37,734 nt of DNA, taken from the NCBI GenBank assembly GCA_024404915.1, contig JAKSPJ010000021.1, positions 1-37,734 of the forward strand, given 5' to 3'. This document shows positions 1-7,104 of the stretch, in pieces. Below the pieces are notes generated by a model, which was not told the DNA's origin, did no database searches, and saw nothing but the letters and a program-made list of their open reading frames with translations. The position numbers were made by a program, and so were the translations under genes. This stretch comes from Oscillospiraceae bacterium (GTDB lineage Bacteria; Bacillota; Clostridia; Oscillospirales; Ruminococcaceae). Position 1 is the stretch's first letter; every line of letters starts with the position of its first letter.

Positions 1-3000
1 CTTTGCGCTCGGTGCAACTGTCTTTTCGCCAATGACCCAGTTGGACTTGCCAGCTGTGCCTTCAACGATGACTGCGCCGTCTTTCTTAGTTGCTGCAACA
101 TCGGTACCGTTTGTATCAGTTACTTCCAGCATATCGAATGTTACAGGATACTTGCCTTCCTTTGCAGGAGCAACGAAGTTCAGGCTCAGGATTGTGCCGT
201 CTGCCTTCTGGTTTGCACCTTCGTCGCTTGCCCATACAACGATGAGCTTGTCATTGTTGATGGTTGCTTCGCCGGTGTAACCGTCTGCCCAGGTAATCGG
301 ATTTTCTGCATCCAGAGTCAGAGCCTCATCATAAGCAAACTTCACAACGAAGCCTGCGGTGCCCTCATCACCTGTTACAGTGACAGGAACCTGTGCCTTT
401 GCGCTCGGTGCAACTGTCTTTTCGCCAATGACCCAGTTGGACTTGCCAGCTACGCCCTTAACGATAACCTTGCCCTCTTCCTTTGTTACATCCAGCTCAT
501 CGCCATCGGTATTGGTAACTTCAAGCATTGCGAATGTTACAGGATACTCGCCTTCCTTTTCAGGAGCAACGAAGTTGAGGTAGAGAATTGTGCCGTCTGC
601 CTTCTGGTCTCCGCCGTCACCATTGGACCATACAACGACGAGATCTTTACCATTAATAACAGCTTCGCCGGTGTATCCATCTGCCCAGGTAACAGGATTC
701 TCTTCATCCAGCTTCAGGCTTTCATCATATGCAAATCTGACAACGAAGCCTGCGGTACCCTCATCACCAGTTACGGAGACCGGAACCTTAGCAGCTGCGC
801 CGCCTGCTACAGTTACTGTGCCGATTGTCCAGTTAGACTTTCCAGCCTGCTGGCCTACAGGGCTTGTAGTAGTAGCAATTGTGGTAGTTGTCTTTGCTGT
901 AGTGGTTGTTGTCTTAGGTGTAGTTGTGGTAACAGCTGCACCAACAACGATGTCAAGGCCGTGGAAGATAACTTCGTGAGGCTGATCCTGATTCTTCGGA
1001 ACAACCTTTGTCTTCATGCCCTGACCGTTCATCAGGCCGATGGTGTATGTGCCGTCTTCCTTCGGAACCTTAATGTCGAAGCAGTAGATAACTGCGCCGT
1101 CATCCGGAATGTCTTCCTCAGTAGCCTGGCCGAATACATAGGATACGAGACCAGCATTTGTGCCGGTTGTTGCATTTGCATTCTTCTCATTGATTTCCGG
1201 AGAACACATGTAAGCGTCGCCGTCATCAGCAGAGCCAACATACTCTACCTGGCTGAAGTCGAAGAAGATCTGGAGACCTGCAGTACCCTGATCCTGCTTA
1301 ACAGTCCAGTTTACTCTCAGAGCCTCACCAGCAGTTGCATTGTAAACGTTGTTGTCGGAGGAACCATCAGCTGCAGCTGTGTATTCCTTGCCAGCCGGAA
1401 CAAGGTTATAGATAATCTTGCCGGTCGGGTCAACTGTGCCACCCTTTGTTGTTGTGGTGGTGGTCTGAGCCTTTGTTGTAGTTGTGCCAGGTGTAGCATC
1501 GCCAACAACGATGTCAAGGCCATGGAACAATGTGCTATGGGGCTGATCCTGATTCTTCGGAACAACCTTTGTCTTCATGCCCTGACCGTTCATCAGGCCG
1601 ATGGTGTATGTGCCGTCTTCCTTCGGAACCTTAATGTCGAAGCAGTAGATAACTGCGCCGTCATCCGGAATGTCTTCCTCAGTAGCCTGGCCGAATACAT
1701 AGGATACGAGACCAGCATTTGTGCCGGTTGTTGCATTTGCATTCTTCTCATTGATTTCCGGAGAACACATATATGCGTCACCGTCGTCAGCAGAGCCAAC
1801 ATACTCTACCTGGCTGAAATCGAAGAAGATCTGAAGACCTGCAGTACCCTGGTCATTCTTAACAGTCCAGTTCACTCTCAGCTCTTCGCCAGCGGTTGCA
1901 TTGTAAACGTTGTTGCCCTTTGCATTAGCTGCAACGGCAGTATACTCTTTTCCTGCAGGAACCAGATCATAGATAATGGTATCGCCGGAAACAGGAGTAG
2001 TATCTTCAACCACAATGCTCAGGCCGTGGAAAATTACGGAGTACGGATTCTCCTGGTCTTTCGGTACGACCTTGAGATCCATATTTTCGCCCTTCTTCAG
2101 GCCGATGGTATATGTACCAGCGTCAGAAGGAACCTTGACATTGAAGCTGTAAATGACATCGCCGTCTTTAGCGGGTTCTTCTTCGTTTGCCTGACCGAAT
2201 ACATAGGAGACGAGACCAGCCTTGTCACCAGAAGTAACCTTAGCATTGGTATCGTTGTACTGCGGAGAACACATATAAGCGTCGCCCTCAGTACCGCCTG
2301 CATATTCAACCTGGCTGAAGTCAAAGTAAATCTGAAGACCAGCAGTACCCTGGTCATTCTTGACTGTCCAGTCAACTGTCAGTTTTTCGCCAGCTTCTGC
2401 AGTATAGACATTATTGCCGGAAGCACTATCTGCAGCTGCTTTATAGTTCTTGCCGGACGGAATCAGATTGTAAATGATTGCATCCTTGGAACCAGTTGCG
2501 GGAGTGGTTGTGGTGGTCTTAGATCCACCTTCGCCAACTGTGATATCGAGTCCATGGAAGATAACTGTATAAGGATTATCCTGATTTCTCGGAACAACCT
2601 TTGTCTTCATTCCCTGGCCGCTCTTCAGACCAATTGTGTAAACACCATTGTCCTGAGGAACTTTTACGTTAAAGCTGTAAATGACGCTACCGTCTTCAGC
2701 CGGGTCTTCTTCTGTTGCCTGCCCGAATACATAAGAAACGAGACCTGCTTTCTCACCACTTGCTGTATTGGCATCCTTGTCATTATACTCAGGCGAGCAC
2801 ATGTATGCGTCGCCTTCAACACCGCCCGTGTAATTTACCTGACTAAAATCAAAATAAATCTGAAGTCCGGCTGTACCCTGGTCATGTTTGACGGTCCAGT
2901 CGATTGTCAGAGATTCACCTGCGGCAGCAGTATATTTGTTATTGCCGGTATCACCGGAACCGATTGCGGTATAATCTTTTCCGTGGGGAACCAGATCATA

Positions 3001-3126
3001 CACAACAGTCGTTGCGGGAGCATCGGCCTTAACGCTTGCAGCAGAGGCGTTAAGAATCGGCAAGGATCCTGCGACGGATGTCGCTGCAAGACAGAGAGAA
3101 GATAAAGCGGAAAGTACTCTCTTCAT
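1..3126 (-). CDS. scaB: Multi-cohesin anchoring/structural scaffoldin, ScaB-like (3' end cut by window)
   Basis: Secreted scaffoldin that would dock other cellulosome parts through cohesins. The visible 1042 codons start at an ATG preceded by AGAAAGGG. Residues 1 to about 29 are a signal peptide (MKRVLSALSSLCLAATSVAG). Cohesins follow at about 38-193, 212-369, 380-540 and 569-728, each with the block QGTAGLQIxFDFSQV and ending in FHGLxIVVG; short Thr-rich linkers separate most of them. From about 760 a second cohesin class begins (GKSNWxIG...GTAGFVVKFAYDE): two full copies and the start of a third, directly abutting with a 396-bp period. In R. flavefaciens ScaB, cohesins 1-4 resemble those of ScaA and the later ones bind the ScaA dockerin; I infer the same split here. 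The C-terminus (dockerin or X-module) lies outside the window. Confidence 0.92.
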   Translation of the reverse strand, partial: MKRVLSALSSLCLAATSVAGSLPILNASAASVKADAPATTVVYDLVPHGKDYTAIGSGDTGNNKYTAAAGESLTIDWTVKHDQGTAGLQIYFDFSQVNYTGGVEGDAYMCSPEYNDKDANTASGEKAGLVSYVFGQATEEDPAEDGSVIYSFNVKVPQDNGVYTIGLKSGQGMKTKVVPRNQDNPYTVIFHGLDITVGEGGSKTTTTTPATGSKDAIIYNLIPSGKNYKAAADSASGNNVYTAEAGEKLTVDWTVKNDQGTAGLQIYFDFSQVEYAGGTEGDAYMCSPQYNDTNAKVTSGDKAGLVSYVFGQANEEEPAKDGDVIYSFNVKVPSDAGTYTIGLKKGENMDLKVVPKDQENPYSVIFHGLSIVVEDTTPVSGDTIIYDLVPAGKEYTAVAANAKGNNVYNATAGEELRVNWTVKNDQGTAGLQIFFDFSQVEYVGSADDGDAYMCSPEINEKNANATTGTNAGLVSYVFGQATEEDIPDDGAVIYCFDIKVPKEDGTYTIGLMNGQGMKTKVVPKNQDQPHSTLFHGLDIVVGDATPGTTTTKAQTTTTTTKGGTVDPTGKIIYNLVPAGKEYTAAADGSSDNNVYNATAGEALRVNWTVKQDQGTAGLQIFFDFSQVEYVGSADDGDAYMCSPEINEKNANATTGTNAGLVSYVFGQATEEDIPDDGAVIYCFDIKVPKEDGTYTIGLMNGQGMKTKVVPKNQDQPHEVIFHGLDIVVGAAVTTTTPKTTTTTAKTTTTIATTTSPVGQQAGKSNWTIGTVTVAGGAAAKVPVSVTGDEGTAGFVVRFAYDESLKLDEENPVTWADGYTGEAVINGKDLVVVWSNGDGGDQKADGTILYLNFVAPEKEGEYPVTFAMLEVTNTDGDELDVTKEEGKVIVKGVAGKSNWVIGEKTVAPSAKAQVPVTVTGDEGTAGFVVKFAYDEALTLDAENPITWADGYTGEATINNDKLIVVWASDEGANQKADGTILSLNFVAPAKEGKYPVTFDMLEVTDTNGTDVAATKKDGAVIVEGTAGKSNWVIGEKTVAPSAK
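941..1311. repeat. Cohesin-cassette repeat, scaB copy (cohesin 4)
   Basis: These 371 bases match 3649-4019 in scaA base for base in my reading. They encode most of scaB cohesin 4. A third near-identical copy is at 4213 onward, and about 220 bases of scaB cohesin 3 (1550-1770) carry the same sequence. Confidence 0.9.
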
Positions 3127-3146
3127 CTTTTTCCCTTTCTGGATAA

Positions 3147-3172
3147 TGTGCGCAGGGTAAACCCCGCGCACA
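3147..3172 (-). other. GC-rich hairpin in the scaA-scaB intergenic region
   Basis: An 11-bp stem with one wobble (TGTGCGCGGGG / CCCTGCGCACA, loop TTTA) lies about 20 bases upstream of the scaB start, just before its ribosome site. No T-run follows, so it is not a standard terminator; it could stabilise or process the mRNA or tune scaB translation. The scaA-proximal half of the gap (3205-3245) is AT-rich and palindromic around TACTATTATATAGTA. Confidence 0.6.
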
Positions 3173-3242
3173 TATCTCCAATGTTTATTTGTTTGTGTGC
3201 TTATTGGTTTCTATACTATGTATATTACTATATAATAGTATA

Positions 3243-5642
3243 TTACCAACCGCATTCATTCCAGAAGCCCAGAGTGCTCTTGCGTGCCGGGTCACCCAGG
3301 TCAGAGTGCGGAATCAGCCATGCAAGGAACTTCTTGATTGCTGCAGCGTCCTTGGAATCCAGCTTGGAATCGTATACGCAGTCAGCATTCAGCAGACCCT
3401 GGTCTGTAGGTGTTGCATTACCTGCAAGATACTTGTTCAGCAGAACAACGTCGTTGATGCGAACCTGTGTATCGCAGTTTACGTCGCCCCAGAGGATTGT
3501 GCCAGCAACAGGAGCTGTTGTAGTAACTGCTGTTGTGGTAACTGCTGTAGTTGTAGTTGTAGCTGCTGTAGTTGTAGTTGTCTTAGTTGTAGTTGTAGCT
3601 GCTGTAGTTGTAGTGGTAGCTTTCGGAGTTGTTGTGGTTGCTGCACCGCCAACAACGATGTCAAGGCCGTGGAAGATAACTTCGTGAGGCTGATCCTGAT
3701 TCTTCGGAACAACCTTTGTCTTCATGCCCTGACCGTTCATCAGGCCGATGGTGTATGTGCCGTCTTCCTTCGGAACCTTAATGTCGAAGCAGTAGATAAC
3801 TGCGCCGTCATCCGGAATGTCTTCCTCAGTAGCCTGGCCGAATACATAGGATACGAGACCAGCATTTGTGCCGGTTGTTGCATTTGCATTCTTCTCATTG
3901 ATTTCCGGAGAACACATGTAAGCGTCGCCGTCATCAGCAGAGCCAACATACTCTACCTGGCTGAAGTCGAAGAAGATCTGGAGACCTGCAGTACCCTGAT
4001 CCTGCTTAACAGTCCAGTTAACTCTCAGATCCTCACCAGCAGTTGCCTTATAAACGTTGTTATCGGAGGAACCATCAGCAGCTGCTGTGTATTCCTTGCC
4101 ATCCGGAACGAGGTTGTAGATAATCTTGCCAGCTGTATCAACAACTGCGCCGCCCTTTGTTGTAGTTGTAGTGGTCTGAGCCTTTGTTGTAGTTGTGCCA
4201 GGTGTAGCATTGCCAACAACGATGTCAAGGCCGTGGAAGATAACTTCGTGAGGCTGATCCTGGTTCTTCGGAACAACCTTTGTCTTCATGCCCTGGCCGT
4301 TCATCAGGCCGATGGTGTATGTGCCGTCTTCCTTCGGAACCTTAATGTCGAAGCAGTAGATAACTGCGCCGTCATCCGGAATGTCTTCCTCAGTAGCCTG
4401 GCCGAATACATAGGATACGAGACCAGCATTTGTGCCGGTTGTTGCATTTGCATTCTTCTCATTGATTTCCGGAGAACACATGTAAGCGTCGCCGTCATCA
4501 GCAGAGCCAACATACTCTACCTGGCTGAAGTCGAAGAAGATCTGGAGACCTGCAGTACCCTGATCCTGCTTAACAGTCCAGTTAACTCTCAGATCCTCAC
4601 CAGCAGTTGCCTTATAAACGTTGTTATCGGAGGAACCATCAGCAGCTGCTGTGTATTCCTTGCCATCCGGAACGAGGTTGTAGATAATCTTGCCAGCTGT
4701 ATCAACAACTGCGCCGCCCTTTGTTGTAGTTGTAGTTGCCTGAGGCTTTGTTGTAGTGGTCTGAGCCTTTGTTGTAGTTGTGCCAGGTGTAGCATTGCCA
4801 ACAACAATGGTCAGAGCCTCAGACTCCAGCTTGCTCTCGCCGTTAACGCCGTTTGCCTTGGACTGGTTCAGTGTCTTGTGAACTGTACCTGCAGGGCCGT
4901 CATCCGGGAGTTCTGCACCGGACTCATCGAACAGAGCAGAAGGTGTGCAGACGTAGTACTCATCCTTGTAAACGTCCAGAACGTATGTGCCGTCCGGCAG
5001 ATCAGCCGGCAGAGCCAGGTCGAAGGACAGGAAAGAATACTCATATGCCCATTCCTCTGTCTTGGACCATGTAGTTACAGGAGTGTAGGAGGAGTAGTCT
5101 GTAGGAGAACCTGCAGCAACCCATGCACCGTAAGAGTCAATATCGCACTCCTTGCCCAGAGCCTTCTGAGCGATGAAGGACATGTTCATTGCGGACTCTG
5201 TGAACAGGGACATAGCGCCGGTGTTGTAATAACCAGCGTGCTTCTTGTTGCCTGTTACCCAACCGGAATCGAGGCAGAAGCCTGTCTTGTTATCCTTACC
5301 CCAAACGGTAGAGCCCTCTACAACCTTAATGCCATAGTTGCCGAAAGCATACTTATAATTTTCAATTACAGTGCCATCCGGCTTTGTAACACTACCCTTA
5401 CCCAGGGTCTCATCACCATTGATGGTCAGCTTTGCGCCCAGTGTATTGAAGCCACCGGACTGCGGAACATACATAGTAACCGGAATGACATCACCAGCTT
5501 TTGCATTTACGGTAGTTGCTCCAGCGGACTGCAGAGCAATAATTGTGCTGGTTGAAGCAGCATCTGTGCTGAATGCAAAGGTGCCGCCCAGTGCCGTCGC
5601 TGTAATTACGAGCGACGAAAGAGCAGAGATGAATTTCTTCAT
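3243..5642 (-). CDS. scaA: Primary scaffoldin ScaA with two cohesins and C-terminal dockerin
   Basis: Secreted scaffoldin of 799 residues. The start MKKFISALSS follows AGAAAGGA at good spacing; the frame is open for 62 more codons upstream but without a ribosome site. Order: signal peptide 1-28; a cohesin-like module 31-282 with a large insertion; Thr-rich linker; cohesin 1 about 315-477; linker; cohesin 2 about 502-665; a long Thr/Ala linker 666-712; dockerin 713-799. The dockerin shows two EF-hand-like calcium loops, DVNCDTQVRIND (720-731) and DCVYDSKLDSKD (754-765). The two cohesins are identical in protein sequence over most of their length, so they should share one ligand, presumably enzyme dockerins, while the ScaA dockerin would plug into ScaB cohesins 5-7 (inference from R. 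flavefaciens). It lies between scaC and scaB. Confidence 0.93.
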   Translation of the reverse strand: MKKFISALSSLVITATALGGTFAFSTDAASTSTIIALQSAGATTVNAKAGDVIPVTMYVPQSGGFNTLGAKLTINGDETLGKGSVTKPDGTVIENYKYAFGNYGIKVVEGSTVWGKDNKTGFCLDSGWVTGNKKHAGYYNTGAMSLFTESAMNMSFIAQKALGKECDIDSYGAWVAAGSPTDYSSYTPVTTWSKTEEWAYEYSFLSFDLALPADLPDGTYVLDVYKDEYYVCTPSALFDESGAELPDDGPAGTVHKTLNQSKANGVNGESKLESEALTIVVGNATPGTTTTKAQTTTTKPQATTTTTKGGAVVDTAGKIIYNLVPDGKEYTAAADGSSDNNVYKATAGEDLRVNWTVKQDQGTAGLQIFFDFSQVEYVGSADDGDAYMCSPEINEKNANATTGTNAGLVSYVFGQATEEDIPDDGAVIYCFDIKVPKEDGTYTIGLMNGQGMKTKVVPKNQDQPHEVIFHGLDIVVGNATPGTTTTKAQTTTTTTKGGAVVDTAGKIIYNLVPDGKEYTAAADGSSDNNVYKATAGEDLRVNWTVKQDQGTAGLQIFFDFSQVEYVGSADDGDAYMCSPEINEKNANATTGTNAGLVSYVFGQATEEDIPDDGAVIYCFDIKVPKEDGTYTIGLMNGQGMKTKVVPKNQDQPHEVIFHGLDIVVGGAATTTTPKATTTTTAATTTTKTTTTTAATTTTTAVTTTAVTTTAPVAGTILWGDVNCDTQVRINDVVLLNKYLAGNATPTDQGLLNADCVYDSKLDSKDAAAIKKFLAWLIPHSDLGDPARKSTLGFWNECGW
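3649..4172. repeat. Cohesin-cassette tandem repeat in scaA, copy for cohesin 2
   Basis: Matches 4213-4736 over 524 bases with two differences seen (both near the C-terminal end of the cohesin); period 564 bp. It includes synonymous positions and part of the Thr linker, so homogenisation is recent. Confidence 0.9.
4213..4736. repeat. Cohesin-cassette tandem repeat in scaA, copy for cohesin 1
   Basis: Partner of 3649-4172. Identity ends inside the Thr-rich linker, where copy 1 carries extra Pro/Gln/Ala-containing linker codons. Confidence 0.9.
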
Positions 5643-5726
5643 GACAACATATTCCTTTCTGGTTTGATTCCGAAATGCCGCTTTTTCGTTCAAACACAAT
5701 GTTTTTTTGGTTTTGTTGGGCTTGTC

Positions 5727-5778
5727 TCGGCAAATCCCTCCGGCTACGATACTCCGGAAAGCTTGCGGCCATTGCCGA
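5727..5778 (-). other. Structured leader element upstream of scaA
   Basis: In the transcript, TCGGCAA (from 5778) pairs perfectly with TTGCCGA (to 5727), enclosing an inner TCCGG/CCGGA hairpin with a 10-base loop and an unpaired GGCCGCAAGC segment. It sits about 85 bases upstream of the scaA start in a 246-base gap with no gene and no clear promoter. I could not match it to a riboswitch class I know. Confidence 0.5.
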
Positions 5779-5888
5779 TTTTGAATGTTGCAGTTGATAC
5801 GCGTCTGTTGCCGCATATCACGGAGCATGGAATGTGCAGCTACCCGTGCTTCTGCATATTCCCCGTGTTCTGAGCCATTACTGCTGTC

Positions 5889-6698
5889 TCACACGATATT
5901 TCCGGTTCCGCTTTCCAGCACAAACCGACAAATCAGCGATATATCGCGCAGATCCAACACGCCATCGGGCTCACAGTCTGCGTTTGCGTATGCTGCGGCG
6001 CTCAGGAAAGATTCCTCAGCAATCACACGCTGCAAAAGTACTGCATCTGATATGGCGATCTCTCCGTCCAGATTGACATCCCCGTACATAAACGCACCGG
6101 TCTCATCAATCGGCTTCCAGACAATGCCGTTATTCACAATCACGTCACAGCGATGTACTGTGTTTGCTTCATCCAGATATCCTGCCGAAATTCCCGCGTT
6201 CCCGGGCAAATCTGTCGGCGGAACAATCTTCAACTCCGTGCCTGTACCTTTCGGCATACTATCCTTCAGTACGCCACGCAGTCTCAGAAATGGCTGTTCC
6301 TCTGTGAGCCAATAATCCGCATTCTGCAAGATAGTTGCCCAACGAACACTCAAAATGCCCTCTCTGTTGTCACTGCTGGTGAAAACTGATTCGGTCAGTT
6401 CCGGATATGCAAGCAATTGTGCTTTTTCAGCGCCGGTATCATATAGCAGTTCTGCCTCTGTGATGCTTAAAGCTTCAGCGTCATATGAAATTGCGAATTC
6501 CAGTGCTTCCAAACCGGTGTCAGGCAACTGTTCCAGACAAACATCCACCACAAATGCACCATCCATTCCGGCTGTCGATGTTCCGACTGTCAAAACGGCG
6601 TTCTGCACTTGCTCAGCGGAGCACATCTGCTTCGTTCCCAACAGGCTCAGTACCTGAAAACCAGCAATCCACATTGCTGCAGCCTCCCGCGCCTTCAT
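5889..6698 (-). CDS. scaC: Small adaptor scaffoldin ScaC: one cohesin plus one dockerin
   Basis: A 269-residue secreted protein. The start MKAREAAAMW sits 1 base after a very strong AAGGAGGAAAGGA purine run; upstream in-frame codons are ignored. A signal peptide spans about 1-28. Residues 33-193 form a divergent cohesin (AFVVDVCLEQLPDTGLEALEF, FAISYDAEAL, ILSVRW). Residues 203-269 are a dockerin with calcium loops DVNLDGEIAISD (207-218) and DCEPDGVLDLRD (241-252). In R. flavefaciens, ScaC is a single-cohesin adaptor whose dockerin binds ScaA and whose cohesin recruits a different set of enzymes. Size, architecture and position directly upstream of scaA fit that role. The cohesin is unlike those of scaA/scaB in the window, supporting a different ligand range. 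Confidence 0.85.
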   Translation of the reverse strand: MKAREAAAMWIAGFQVLSLLGTKQMCSAEQVQNAVLTVGTSTAGMDGAFVVDVCLEQLPDTGLEALEFAISYDAEALSITEAELLYDTGAEKAQLLAYPELTESVFTSSDNREGILSVRWATILQNADYWLTEEQPFLRLRGVLKDSMPKGTGTELKIVPPTDLPGNAGISAGYLDEANTVHRCDVIVNNGIVWKPIDETGAFMYGDVNLDGEIAISDAVLLQRVIAEESFLSAAAYANADCEPDGVLDLRDISLICRFVLESGTGNIV

Positions 6699-6944
6699 TC
6701 CTTTCCTCCTTCTTTCATGATGTTGTATATAATCCAAGAAATGCGCTGATACATTCCTTTTCATATACCGGTGTCGGAAGCGGTTCTTTTCTCTTGGTCG
6801 CAGCTGATTGTCTGTAACCGTCGTTCCCGACCTATTCCGTGTCTGAAATCGCACCACCTCCGTCTATCTCTGCACACTGAAAAGCCAGCCTGTACAGTAC
6901 ACAGTCAAGAGGATATACGAATCCTACTAATACGGCTTACTACC

Positions 6945-6973
6945 ATTATAATAAAACACTCCCTCAAAGTCAA
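6945..6973 (-). promoter_or_regulatory. Promoter of the scaC-scaA-scaB cluster
   Basis: On the minus strand TTGACT (6973-6968), 17-base spacer, TATAAT (6950-6945). Transcription would start near 6938, giving a leader of about 240 nt before scaC. Confidence 0.8.
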
Positions 6974-7043
6974 TACTCTTGTGTTGTTTTTGTGATTATT
7001 GATAAATTTACCCTATTGGAATTATGCAATACGTCAATACTAA

Positions 7044-7085
7044 AAAAGCCGCTGCATTGTATCATCTTACAACGCTGCGGCTTTT
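7044..7085 (-). terminator. Rho-independent terminator after the CapA-family gene
   Basis: On the minus strand AAAAGCCGCAGCGTTGT pairs with ACAATGCAGCGGCTTTT (one mismatch), followed by a T-run. It lies 20 bases past the stop codon. Confidence 0.85.
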
Positions 7086-7104
7086 GAAGAATCTGATATC
7101 TGAT

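Larger units (their letters stand above)
6699..7104. other. Intergenic region between scaC and the CapA-family gene
   Basis: Holds the scaC promoter (6945-6973), a long untranslated scaC leader (6699-6938) without a convincing ORF, an AT-rich stretch, and the terminator of the CapA-family gene (7044-7085). In the leader, GGTCG and CGACC can pair weakly; otherwise I see no known element. Confidence 0.6.

Noticed and set aside
961..5555. Two long plus-strand open frames (961-3105 and 3189-5555) opposite scaB and scaA
   Set aside because: They follow the cohesin repeats in antisense, are Cys-rich and lack ribosome sites; codon bias and repetition of the true genes explain them.
5727..5778. Known riboswitch (c-di-GMP-I/II, TPP, ZTP, fluoride, THF) in the scaA leader
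   Set aside because: The stem-loop is real but none of the conserved core sequences I know for these classes is present.
5643..5828. 62-codon N-terminal extension of scaA
   Set aside because: It precedes a clear ribosome site and signal peptide at 5642 and encodes no recognisable sequence.
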